This document shows, one piece after another, positions 17,701 to 26,300 of a DNA stretch of 64,000 bases. Under the pieces are notes generated by a model. The model saw nothing but the letters and a program-made list of their open reading frames with translations, did no database searches and was not told where the DNA came from. Position 1 is the first letter of the stretch. Each line of letters starts with the position of its first letter. A program made the translations under genes and the position numbers. The DNA lies in NCBI GenBank assembly GCA_965208525.1, contig OZ242340.1, positions 1,798,001-1,862,000 of the forward strand. The letters run 5' to 3'. The stretch comes from VXYL01 sp965208525. Its GTDB lineage: Bacteria > Pseudomonadota > Gammaproteobacteria > Pseudomonadales > Azotimanducaceae.

Positions 17701-19085
17701 TGCTCGCATCAGAAAAAGAGGCGATCGGTCCCGAGTGGTGGCCCATATGCCGACGAGCAACCGAGCGCGATCTGGAGGGCTTGGATTTCGATGGGGCGTC
17801 ACGCGAAGGGCTGGTGCTGTGGCTGGAGTTTTTCGGCGGTCGGTTGGACAAGGCGCTGATTCCGAAACTAGGCATTCTGGGGTCGTTGGTCACGAGCGAG
17901 CAGCAAGAGGTTCGACGTAGGGCCGTCGAGATGGCAGCGCACGGCAGGCACATGGAGGCGCTTGAACGGTTCTCACGGTCCGACTACGCGGCGCCGGTAT
18001 CGGACGAGAGCCGAGCTGGATTCCTTGAGGAGTACGCCCGCAATCGCGCGCTTCTGGCGCTTGAGGTCCAGAATGGACCAGATTCGCGAATGTCGAGTGA
18101 ATGCGCAGGATTGCGCGTGAAGTTCACCGAAGAGGATGGGCCGACGGACGCAGGACTGGATGACTTTGCGCGTTATCTGGAGCGTGAGCTAGATACGGCT
18201 TGGACTGCGACATCCTGGAGCGCTCCACGCTTCTGGTTCAGCTATCGCGAGTGCATTGAGTTGCTGATAGGACGCGACAAAAGCGCGGTACAGGCATTGT
18301 TGCGCCCGTGGGCGGGGGAGATCAAGGCGTTTCAGGCTGAGTGCGCACTGATGAGCGATTTTCCGGTGCTGGATGCGGCAAGAGCGCTGAAGCACGAGGC
18401 ACCGGACCTCACCCTAGGAGTTTGCCAGTCCCTGCGAACCGCGTCGAAGGACAGCATTGTCTCGGCGAACGTGACAGTGGAGTTGCCATTCGAACTGCGA
18501 CGGTCCGAAACCAGTGATGCCGCGTGCGAGGAGATACTGGCCGGCACCACGACCGACCAGGAGTTGCTGCAGGTGGCCTATCTCTGCCATCGGCATGGTC
18601 GGGTAGATTGGCTGGTTGAACAGGTAACGGGACTCGAGAGCAGTTCTCGCGCTGCGGATGTTGCGAAGGCACTCACGCTGCTTGGCTTTTTCGACAGCAA
18701 TGAGGAGGCCGATCTACTTTGGCAGGAGTTCGGGTCAAGGCCCCCGAAGGACAGATGGCTCGCTCGCGTATTCGATGCTAGTTGGGTGGAATACGTGCGG
18801 AATCGGATCGCGCGCGCGGAGTTCAGGCGCTTCTGGCAAGCCCTTGACGAGAACGAGGCCCGTCACGCATGGAAGCGCTTGGAAGAGCAATGCGACAGGC
18901 GGATCGGACTGTGGATCAAGGAGATTGACCCCCCGCTTGCGGATGCACCGTTCGCGCGCCGGTTGGTACGAAGTCTGATGTCGAAGAGCCTAAACAAAGC
19001 GGTTGAGAAACATGGCGAGGGGCGTAAACGCTTGCTGTTCCATACACGTATTGGCTCACCAGGGATGGCCCCATGGGGCGAATGA
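14793..19085 (+). CDS. Avs-like STAND NTPase with N-terminal PD-(D/E)xK (Mrr-like) nuclease-type domain
   Basis: This 1430-residue protein has three parts. Residues about 28-140 resemble an Mrr/restriction-endonuclease-like fold, with FEGFLGSLLSEVTG leading to Asp59 (SGSDVRS) and Glu73-Ser-Lys75 (VLESKQYDH), followed by VWILATTRGI. Residues about 235-500 form a P-loop NTPase of STAND type: Walker A GDEGTGKS at 263-270 and Walker B LRVLVVVDG at 337-345. The remaining 900 residues are helical and repeat-like, as in sensor domains. This is the arrangement of Avs proteins, in which binding of a phage protein triggers oligomerisation and nuclease activity. Family membership is inferred, and a new subtype is possible. 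No partner gene is co-oriented. The R-M operon lies head to head upstream. Confidence 0.8.
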   Translation: MIDRAKTEVGAAQETVWRSLYELEATGQSGFEGFLGSLLSEVTGEPFHVVKSGTQSGSDVRSERCNLVSFVLESKQYDHGTRLSLDSLLQKLFDASTAEAAADVWILATTRGIDSSYREKLGSVGEGLGIDVIVWDWPEHSAALADLAVLCALAPDACASHLGSASSLSESLRTIGEHAEFERRASWWRDRLLRPEVGYATCSEQCGLWLEEAQSSEANARSRLGGLHNLRTSRYGVVTRRAVSEGLSLWFQDGEAGIAALVGDEGTGKSWAALDWCGGVSLVNGVAPVLVYIPATRISGREAKSDIADALSKQVGKEAGFWRRRLGLWERVGGDGLRVLVVVDGLNQNFLFKEWADWLQPLLEEDVRTMYRVVVTCWPNWWREQLRGLVNLEPTPVEVEVKAFDDCELDTMLVNMGLTRADFTESVLDLMRVPRLSTVVMAHRKALAESGDVTAERVIYEDWKDRIRRDSSPRGLDDARMKVFVSELGKELQKDIDRSVSGRNIREILSHESGKSGEELDAAVVQLTSGRWLLAGNRPDTFKLDTDKLPYVLGVALTAELKSQSGSSDAGVTIAEFLDPLKAHSLGAKILCAATTIALVEKDTPDVVRSVLLARWLDEPNFGREDFESLWRVVGLDATVFLAIAEGYWLSEKASEFQDEVLVKACANAADFPRFDATLKGKLAEWLGAVWLGPAIAEADHSAGTGGGGQDDVRLRLREWEGSGASRSFERVVLREDGAWNWVGQRAVAVISFLRRAPYVAALEAWCLSGALVARVPHFDDVAWLLRANRKDPGETDAAMAAIVRRFERHRSPVCRRAAAIARDAMSHVRRDRVGRSHGTREVGDSESPPHEVDAAALDRDALFQAVQDYLGPGGWKGCSADAGVALIDELVKRGLSAGSREVDLLLAYVGEVVSIVSPQARRHLAAAFERGRVQTVVSGGKPRLAADFAGAALVMRLYEATAQEQCRLLLASEKEAIGPEWWPICRRATERDLEGLDFDGASREGLVLWLEFFGGRLDKALIPKLGILGSLVTSEQQEVRRRAVEMAAHGRHMEALERFSRSDYAAPVSDESRAGFLEEYARNRALLALEVQNGPDSRMSSECAGLRVKFTEEDGPTDAGLDDFARYLERELDTAWTATSWSAPRFWFSYRECIELLIGRDKSAVQALLRPWAGEIKAFQAECALMSDFPVLDAARALKHEAPDLTLGVCQSLRTASKDSIVSANVTVELPFELRRSETSDAACEEILAGTTTDQELLQVAYLCHRHGRVDWLVEQVTGLESSSRAADVAKALTLLGFFDSNEEADLLWQEFGSRPPKDRWLARVFDASWVEYVRNRIARAEFRRFWQALDENEARHAWKRLEEQCDRRIGLWIKEIDPPLADAPFARRLVRSLMSKSLNKAVEKHGEGRKRLLFHTRIGSPGMAPWGE

Positions 19086-19343
19086 CCGATGGACTACAGC
19101 CGCACTGGCAGCGAGGCGGCGGCGCGGAACGACTGGGGCCACACACCGCGCGAACCGAACAAGCGGCAAGATCAGAGACGAACTGGATTCGCGAGGAACG
19201 AAAGCAGGAGTTGTTGTAAGGAAATTGCAACGAGTTGCCGAAGGCGCATTTGGGGGCGAGGCGCTAAAAACAATATTTTTCGTTCTAAATCATTTGGTTA
19301 ATGCGGTCTGGACATCTCACGAGTCGTCAGCACGGCGTGAGGT

Positions 19344-19378
19344 GCGCAGCAACTGCCAATACGCCCGCCAGGGCGCGC
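19344..19378. repeat. Family I palindromic repeat, minus orientation
   Basis: gcgcagcaactgcc followed by the inverted pair cgcccgccagggcg matches the family I layout of two adjacent hairpins, here degenerate. Related copies lie at 19464, 28653, 35664, 51488 and 59975. Confidence 0.65.
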
Positions 19379-19463
19379 CGTGATGGACGAGCCCGTCCCA
19401 ACGAGGAATGCTTTGAAAACGCACCGGTGGATTCGGCACAGCCCGCGCCGCCGGTCGGAGCCC

Positions 19464-19507
19464 GCAGTTCGCGCAGCGAACTGCCAACGCGCCCGTCAGG
19501 GTGCGCT
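19464..19507. repeat. Family I palindromic repeat, minus orientation
   Basis: A perfect hairpin gcagttcgc / gcgaactgc with a 3-base loop (19464-19484) is followed by the second, weaker hairpin around cgcccgtcagggtgcg. This copy is the clearest example of the family. Confidence 0.75.
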
Positions 19508-19539
19508 AGGAGGTTGCGCCGTAGCAACGGCGCTGGCTC

Positions 19540-20220
19540 CTAGCCGAAGATGCGCCAGCGGCGGAGGCGGCAGTTGTCTAGTTGGCTGCGGTAGCGGCTG
19601 GCGCGGGTGGCGACGTTGCCGGCGGCGCTTTGCAGCCAGCTCTTGCGCTGCCAGGTGCCGCGGCGGTAGCCGCCGATGCCATCGTGGTAGGCGAGGTATA
19701 GTCGGCGGGCGTCGGTGCGGTGGATGCCGAGTTCGCGGCTCGCGCGGGCCACGTACCAGCCGATGAAATCCACGGCGTCGTCGAAGTCGTCGCGGTCGGC
19801 GCCGCGGCGCTTGGTGGCGGCTTTGTAGTCAGCCCAGGTCTCGTTCGTTGCTTGGGCGTAGCCGTAGGCGGTGGATGGCCGGCGCCAAGGGATGATCCAG
19901 AGCAGGCGCTTGCGCGGCGGCCGGGCGTCGGCGACGTAGCTCGACTCCTGGTACATCACGGCCATCATCACGGCCGGGGAGATCGCCCAGCGCCTTTCCG
20001 CCGCCTGGGAAGCACGATACCAAGACGGCCGCTCCCGAAAGATCTCGCACAGGTTGTTGGGAGATTGGGGTGGCGTGGAGATGCAGCCGGCCAGGAGGGC
20101 GGCGAGAAGGAAGAGGGCCAGCAATGCCGCAGGCTGCAGCCAGCCTTTCCGGGCACAGCAAGCCCCGCAACGCTCACCGTGTGCAATCAAGGGTTGAGTT
20201 CGGGAATGGCGCACCTTCAA
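19540..20220 (-). CDS. SLT-type lytic transglycosylase-like lipoprotein
   Basis: The start is a TTG whose bases overlap the ligA stop (TTGA), so the gene is coupled to ligA. The 226-residue product has a lipoprotein signal with lipobox LLAGC (Cys46), then a domain resembling the SLT lysozyme-like fold: AVMYQESSYVADA with Glu92 as the likely catalytic acid, AYGYAQATNETW, and YLAYHDGIGGYRRG. It would cleave or bind peptidoglycan glycan strands from the membrane face of the periplasm. About 25 polar residues precede the hydrophobic core, so a later start is possible, though no better start codon is evident. Confidence 0.8.
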   Translation of the reverse strand: MKVRHSRTQPLIAHGERCGACCARKGWLQPAALLALFLLAALLAGCISTPPQSPNNLCEIFRERPSWYRASQAAERRWAISPAVMMAVMYQESSYVADARPPRKRLLWIIPWRRPSTAYGYAQATNETWADYKAATKRRGADRDDFDDAVDFIGWYVARASRELGIHRTDARRLYLAYHDGIGGYRRGTWQRKSWLQSAAGNVATRASRYRSQLDNCRLRRWRIFG

Positions 20221-22253
20221 CCCGGGGCTGCGTTGTGGTGCTCAAGGAAGGTGAGGAACTCTTCCTCGTCCATGAGGTCGATTTCGAGCTCTTCGGCCTT
20301 GGTGCGTTTGCTGCCGGCGCCGGGGCCCGCCACTACGCAAGCGGTTTTCTTTGACACCGATCCGGCCACGCGGGCGCCCAAGCCAGTAAGGATGGCCTTG
20401 GCTTGGTTGCGGGTCAGGCGTTCGAGGGTTCCTGTCAGCACCCAGGTTTGACCCTCCAGCGGGGTTTGCAGCTCGCCAGCGTTGCCCTCCGGAGTATCCC
20501 AACCGACGCCCAGCGTGAGGAGTTCCTCTGCCACGCGACGGTTGTCCGGGTCAGCAAAGAAGGCGACCACCCGCTCGGCCACCACCGGACCCACGTCCTC
20601 CACTTGCTGCAACCGTTCGAGGTCGGCGGACATGAGCGCCTCAAGGGTGCCGAACCGAGCGGCAAGGGCCGCGGCGGTGGTCTCGCCCACCTCGCGAATG
20701 CCGAGCGCGTAGATGAAGCGTGCGAAAGTGGTGTCCTTGGCGTCCGCCAGGGCCGCGAGCAAGTTCTCGGCGGATTTCTCGCCCATGCGTTCAAGATCGG
20801 CCAAGGCTTCCTTGGACAGACGAAAAAGGTCTGCTGGCGTCTGCACCAACTCCCTCTCGACGAGCTGATCGACCAGCTTCTCGCCAAGCCCCTCGATGTC
20901 GAGCGCGAGCCGGGAGGCGAAGTGGCGCAGGCTTTCCTTGCGCTGGGCAGGGCAGGTGAGGCCGGCGGAGCAGCGCGCCACGACCTCCTCGTCGGTGCGC
21001 GTCACCGGCGAGTCACACACCGGGCATCTCTCCGGCATCGCCACGCGGCGGGCATCCGCCGGCCGGCGCGACTCGATCACCCGCATCACTTGCGGGATCA
21101 CGTCCCCGGCGCGGTGGATGATGACGGTGTCGCCGAGGCGCAAGTCGAGGCGCTCGATCTCGTCCATGTTGTGCAGCGTCGCGTTGGAGACGGTAACCCC
21201 ACCCACGAACACGGGCTCGAGCTTGGCCACCGGCGTGATCGCGCCGGTGCGTCCCACCTGGAATTCCACGTCGTGCAGAGTTGTGCTCGCCTCTTCCGCC
21301 GGATACTTGTACGCGATGGCCCAGCGTGGCTTGCGGGTCACCTCGCCGAGCTTGTCACGCAGTGCGAACTCGTCCACCTTTACCACGGCGCCGTCGATCT
21401 CGTAGCCGAGCGAGTCGCGCATCGCTTCGAGGTCGCGGATGTAGTCGCGGCAGGCGGCAAGGTCATCGCAGGTTTGCGCCCGGGGGTTGACGTTGAGCCC
21501 CCAGGCGCGAAACGCATCGAGGGTCTCGGAGTGGCGCCGGGGCCGCCAGCCGGGCGTGGCCCCGCCGACGCTGTAGCAGAACATCGACAGCGGTCGCTTG
21601 GCGGTGATGTTGGGGTCGAGCTGGCGCAGGCTGCCGGCGGCGCCATTGCGGGGGTTGATGATGGGCCGCTCGCCGGCGGCCAGCGCATGTTCGTTGAAGG
21701 CGCGGAAGCCCTCGATGGGCATGTAGATTTCGCCCCGCACCTCGAGCAGTGCCGGCGCGTCGTCCGGCAGCCGCACGGGAATCGCGCCGATGGTGCGCAC
21801 GTTGGCGGTGATGTCCTCGCCGGCCTCGCCGTCGCCGCGCGTGGCACCGCGTATCAACAGGCGATTCTCGTACAGAAGGCTCACCGCCACGCCGTCGATC
21901 TTCGGCTCGCAGGCGTAGGTGGGTCGGTCGTCATCGTCGAGCAGGCCGCGGCAGCGCTCGGCCCAGCGGGCGAGTTCCTCCTCGTCGCTGCACTTGTCGA
22001 GCGACAGCATCGGCACGGCGTGGCGGACCTCGTCGAAGCGCGCCGCCGGCGGCGCACCCACGGACTGGGTCGGGGAGTCCGGCGAACGGAGCTCGGGATG
22101 CTCTCGTTCCAGGCTGACAAGGCGGTCGAATAGTTGGTCGTATTCAGCGTCCGGGACGTCCGGATCGTCGAGCACGTGGTAGCGGTGCAGGTGGTAGCGC
22201 ACCTGGGTGCGGAGGTCTTCGAGTTCCTTGGCTACCGCGGCGTCGTCAGCCAT
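20217..22253 (-). CDS. ligA: NAD+-dependent DNA ligase LigA
   Basis: The 678-residue protein matches bacterial LigA in length. It has the nucleotidyl-lysine motif KIDG (Lys118, in CEPKIDGVAVS), the adenylation-domain segment RGDGEAGEDITANVRTI, an OB fold, and a four-cysteine zinc site (CPVCDSPV and later CSAGLTCP). Helix-hairpin-helix repeats follow (ADLERMGEKSAENLL and similar), with a C-terminal BRCT domain. It seals nicks during replication and repair using NAD+. It lies downstream of zipA (24-base gap), the usual gammaproteobacterial order, and overlaps the next gene by 4 bases. Confidence 0.98.
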   Translation of the reverse strand: MADDAAVAKELEDLRTQVRYHLHRYHVLDDPDVPDAEYDQLFDRLVSLEREHPELRSPDSPTQSVGAPPAARFDEVRHAVPMLSLDKCSDEEELARWAERCRGLLDDDDRPTYACEPKIDGVAVSLLYENRLLIRGATRGDGEAGEDITANVRTIGAIPVRLPDDAPALLEVRGEIYMPIEGFRAFNEHALAAGERPIINPRNGAAGSLRQLDPNITAKRPLSMFCYSVGGATPGWRPRRHSETLDAFRAWGLNVNPRAQTCDDLAACRDYIRDLEAMRDSLGYEIDGAVVKVDEFALRDKLGEVTRKPRWAIAYKYPAEEASTTLHDVEFQVGRTGAITPVAKLEPVFVGGVTVSNATLHNMDEIERLDLRLGDTVIIHRAGDVIPQVMRVIESRRPADARRVAMPERCPVCDSPVTRTDEEVVARCSAGLTCPAQRKESLRHFASRLALDIEGLGEKLVDQLVERELVQTPADLFRLSKEALADLERMGEKSAENLLAALADAKDTTFARFIYALGIREVGETTAAALAARFGTLEALMSADLERLQQVEDVGPVVAERVVAFFADPDNRRVAEELLTLGVGWDTPEGNAGELQTPLEGQTWVLTGTLERLTRNQAKAILTGLGARVAGSVSKKTACVVAGPGAGSKRTKAEELEIDLMDEEEFLTFLEHHNAAPG

Positions 22254-22277
22254 CGTCGGTGACCTCCGGCGCGGTCC

Positions 22278-23180
22278 CTATTGCCGCTGCGACATCTGCC
22301 GGCGGGCGAACTCGGCCACGCGGCTGCGGCAGTGCTCGATGGTCTGGTAGCTCATGGCGTTCAGCTCCTCGTCCTTGAGGGTGCCGCCGAGGGCCGTTTC
22401 GAGGGCGCGCGCCGTTGTCAGCATGGCATTGAAAGCGGCGATCGGGTCATCCGGGCCGGGAAGCGTCATGGTGGCCACCACGGCCGGGGTCGAGAACTCG
22501 CTCATGGCGGCGAGGTCGAAGGTGCCGGGTTCGGTGCCGTTCACCACCATGAACTGGCTGTTGCTGCCGTCGCGCCGATGGAACACGTTGCGCGCACCGT
22601 ATTCGAGCCTAGCATCGGTGAATGCGCGCAGGAGGTCGTCGCCGGAGAAGCGTTCGTCATCCTTGGCAACCACCCAGATGGCAACGTATTCGCGGGCGGC
22701 GGAATCCGTTTCTTCGCGGGATTCCGCGCGCCGGGCGCCGGCGCCCGACGAACGCGCTCTCGCACCCGTCACGGACCGCGCCTTGGACACGGTTTCTTCG
22801 ACCTCCCCGGGGGCTTCCACTGCATCCGGCGACGGCACCTGCGACTCCTCCGCGACCCCTGCCGTGCCCGGCGACTCCGGCGCTTCCTCCACGCTGCCCT
22901 GGGCTTCCGGGGCCGCAATGTGTGGCTCGGTGCGCTGCGTCGTCACGCCGCCTTCCTGGCCCCGCTCCTGCGCATCGGCATCGACGGATGCTGGCGGCGG
23001 CGGGATGGTGTTGCGGTCGTCGTCCACATCCCACAGCGTCGCGACGGACGTCGGCTCCGCGGACGCGTCATCGCCTGCCTCCTGACGCCCCCGCCAGGCC
23101 CGCCAGACGTGGTGGCTGACGATGGCGACAATCAGCAGCACGCCGACCGCCACGATGATGTACTTGATGTCGAGATCCAT
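22278..23180 (-). CDS. zipA: Cell division protein ZipA
   Basis: The 300-residue protein has an N-terminal membrane anchor (YIIVAVGVLLIVAIVSHHVW, from residue 7), a long acidic Pro/Glu/Ala-rich linker, and a C-terminal domain of about 130 residues beginning YVAIWVVAKDDERFSG. That domain fits the FtsZ-binding fold of ZipA. ZipA tethers FtsZ to the membrane in gammaproteobacteria. Its place between smc and ligA supports the assignment, since the linker is not conserved. Confidence 0.92.
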   Translation of the reverse strand: MDLDIKYIIVAVGVLLIVAIVSHHVWRAWRGRQEAGDDASAEPTSVATLWDVDDDRNTIPPPPASVDADAQERGQEGGVTTQRTEPHIAAPEAQGSVEEAPESPGTAGVAEESQVPSPDAVEAPGEVEETVSKARSVTGARARSSGAGARRAESREETDSAAREYVAIWVVAKDDERFSGDDLLRAFTDARLEYGARNVFHRRDGSNSQFMVVNGTEPGTFDLAAMSEFSTPAVVATMTLPGPDDPIAAFNAMLTTARALETALGGTLKDEELNAMSYQTIEHCRSRVAEFARRQMSQRQ

Positions 23181-23326
23181 GCTCGGCTCGTTCTCCTACG
23201 CCGCCAAACCCCACCTGCCGATGACCCTACGGCCAATTGCCCGCGGCGGTGCCGACGTTGGTGTGCATTCTACGGCCAAGCGGAAACGCTCCGGGCGTTC
23301 GCCGCGACGGCAAGCGGCAGTGCCAC

Positions 23327-26300
23327 TCAAGGCTGCGCGCTGGCGGTGAGTTCCACCGCCTGCTCCACGTCCACGGAAACGACCCGAGACACCCCGGCCT
23401 CCTGCATGGTGATGCCGATCATGTGATCCGCCATCTCCATCGACAGCTTGTTGTGGGTAACCACCACGAACTGCACGCCGGCGGACATCTCTTCGATGAG
23501 GCCCTTGAACTGGGCAATGTTGGCGTCGTCGAGGGCGGCGTCCACTTCGTCGAGCAGGCACACGGGGCTCGGATTCAACTGAAAGATGGCGAACAGCAAG
23601 GCCAATGCGGTCATGGACTTCTCGCCGCCGGAGAGAAGGTGGATGCTGGAGTTGCGCTTCCCCGGCGGGCGGGCGGTGAGGATCACGCCGGCTTCGAGCA
23701 GGTTGCCTTCGGTCATGGCGAGGTGAGCCTCGCCGCCGCCGAAGATGCGCGGGAACAGGCTTTCGAAAAGCTCGCCCACGCGGTCGAAGGTCGCACGGAA
23801 GCGGTTGCGCGTTTCTCGATCCATGTTGTCGATTGCACGTTCCAAGGTCGCGACCGCCGTGCTCAAGTCTTCGTGCTGGCGGTCGTAGTACTCCTTGCGG
23901 CTTGCCGCCTCCATGCGCTCGTCGATGGCGGCGAGGTTGATGGGGCCGAGCCGGTCAATGCGGCCGCGCACTTCGCCAATCGCCACGTTCCAGCCTTCCT
24001 CGTCGGCGTCTTCGGGAATCTCGCTTTCGACGGCCTCTTGGTCGAGACCGGTTTCGTCCAGGCGGTCTTGCGCAACATCTCGTTGGGCGGCGACCTGCCC
24101 CCGCCCCACGCGAGCCGTCTCGACTTGGCCGCGCAGCGTTTCGAGCGTCCCGTCCGCTTCCGCCTGTTCCGAGCGCAGGCGGCGGATTGACGCCTCCGTG
24201 GCCTCGGTTTGCTCGCGGATGTCGGCGAGTTCCTTCTCCACGGCCACGCGGTCGCCCAAAAGTGTCCTGAGCTGTTCGTCGCGCTCGGGTGCTTCGGCGG
24301 CAAGATCCGCCATCTCTGTCTCGATGGCGCTCAGGCGCTGGCTGCGTTCGTGGGTTTGCTGGACGAGGCGGTCCTTGGCATCACGCAGGGCTTGCGCCGA
24401 GGACTCGAGGCGTTGTTGCGCGCCTTGCTGACGATGGTATTCGTCTCGGGCGTCGCTGGCGGCGGTGCGTGCGGCTTCGAGGCGCTCGGCCATTTCGTCG
24501 CGGCTGGCGCCGGTTTGCTCGCGTGCCGTGGCCAACGTGGCTGATTCCGCTTCGAGTTGCTCAAGGTGCTCGCGGTTCTCTTGGATCCGGGTTTGCTCTT
24601 GCTCGATCCGCGTAACGGTTTGCGCCCGTTCGGAGGCGATGCGCCCGGCTCTGTCGGCGAGTTCCTGCTGCTGCTTCAGGAGCATGTCGCGTTCGGCTTC
24701 GGCGCGGGAGCGACGTTCGCGCAGGTCGCTCTGTTTCTGGCGCAGGCGTTCTCGTTCGGTTTGGTGCGCTTCGAGCGAGGCGCGGGCACTGTCTAGTTGG
24801 CTGCGAATTGCCTCTGCCTGGGATTCGGCTTCGGCGACCTGCTCGTGCAGCTTCGCAAGCTCGGCACGGCGGCGGATGATGCCGCCGGGGGCATCGCCCG
24901 TGAGTCGATGGAGACGAACCCAGCCGCGTCCGAGCCAGACGCCATCGCGGGTGATCACGCTTTCGCCGGCGGCAAGGGACGGGCGATGGATGAGGGCTTC
25001 GGCGAGTGAGTCCGCCGCCAAGACGCCGCTCAGAATGTCCGGGGCGTCCTCGGCAGGCTCGATGAGGTCGGCGAGTTGGGGCAGCGGGCGTGGTTCGCGC
25101 GCGTTTGGCGCAGTTTCGGTGAGCGTGATTCGTCCTTCGGGAAGTCGCGCCAAGGCCTCCGCCAATGCACCGGAGTCGGCGACGGGAATGGCCGCCGCAT
25201 CGAAGCCAAGCACCGTCTCAAGTGCGGTCTCCCAACCGGATGCGATCGCGAGTTTGGCGCCGAGTCGAAGCGCGCCGGCGAGGTCGTGTTCGGTAAGCCA
25301 TGCCTCGACCGCGGCGGAACCTGCTGATCCGTCAGCCAGCGCCTCCCGTTGCATCGCTTCCAGCGCCACCTGTTCACCGCGCAGTCCCTGCAAGCTTTCG
25401 ACGGCGACACGCAGTCGTTCCTCCTGCACGAGGGTTGTCTGCTGCACTTCGGCGATGGCTTCGGCATTGGCCGCGAGTTGTGCATCGACGGCGTCGAGTG
25501 CCGCCTCCGCCGCGGCGACCTCGACGCCTAGCGGTTCGAGAGAGCGTGGCGTTGCCGGCGCAAGTCCGATGCTGTCCTCCTCCAACTGCCTTGCGCGCTC
25601 GTGCAGGCTGACGAGGGCTTGCTCGGCAAGCTGCGTGCGTCCGCGACAGGTTTCTGTGGCGCTGCGGTTGGCGGCGATGCGTTCGGCAAGGGTGTCCCAA
25701 CTCGCCTGCATTTCCCGCGCGTCGCGCGTGAGCGTCGCCACCTCGTCGGCGGCACTTTGCTCGCGGCTTGCGGCTTCGTCGAGTGCCGGCGCTGCGGCCT
25801 GAATCTGCGCCAACAATTCCGCCAGATGCGCCTCATCTTCCGCCATCTGCCTCTGCCGGCCGGCTTCCTCGTCGGCAATGGCCTTTAGGTCTGTGGTGAG
25901 GCCGGCACTGCGCCGCTTGGCGTACTGCGCCGCCTCTTCGAGCCGCCCGATATCCGCACCGAGCCGGTAGTAGCGCGCCTGCACCTCGGCGAGGGCATCG
26001 ACTCCCTCCTGATGTCGCTCCTGGGCGGATTGCACCCGGCCTTCGACGCCGAGGCGAGCAGCGCGGGCCGTTTCGACTTGGTTGTCGAGGGCGACGAGGG
26101 CCTCGTCGCAGCGTGCCAACTGCTCGTTGGCGGCATGCAGACGCAGCAGGCAGAGCTCTGCGAGCTTGCGGCGTTCCTGCTCCTTCAGGTCGCGATAGCG
26201 CTCCGCGTTGCGGGCCTGGCGTTGCAGGCGGTTCAGTTGCCGACCGAGTTCGTCGCGCAAGTCGTCGATTCGCGCCAGGTGCTCGCGCGTGTGGGAGAGG

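Larger units (their letters stand above)
19086..19539. other. Right edge of the accessory island
   Basis: No gene is supported. After the STAND gene the sequence becomes briefly A+T-rich (around 19266-19300, with aaaaacaatatttttcg), which may act as a terminator. It then holds two family I palindromic repeats (19344-19378 and 19464-19507) before the chromosomal transglycosylase and ligA genes. The island's right attachment site should lie here. Confidence 0.5.

Noticed and set aside
1471..19219. ttgttgtaa at both island edges as an attachment-site direct repeat
   Set aside because: Nine bases are expected by chance once in such a comparison, and neither copy lies in a tRNA or beside a clear integrase core site.
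20403..25802. Long plus-strand frames opposite ligA, zipA and smc
   Set aside because: Shadows of essential genes with certain identity, without domains of their own.
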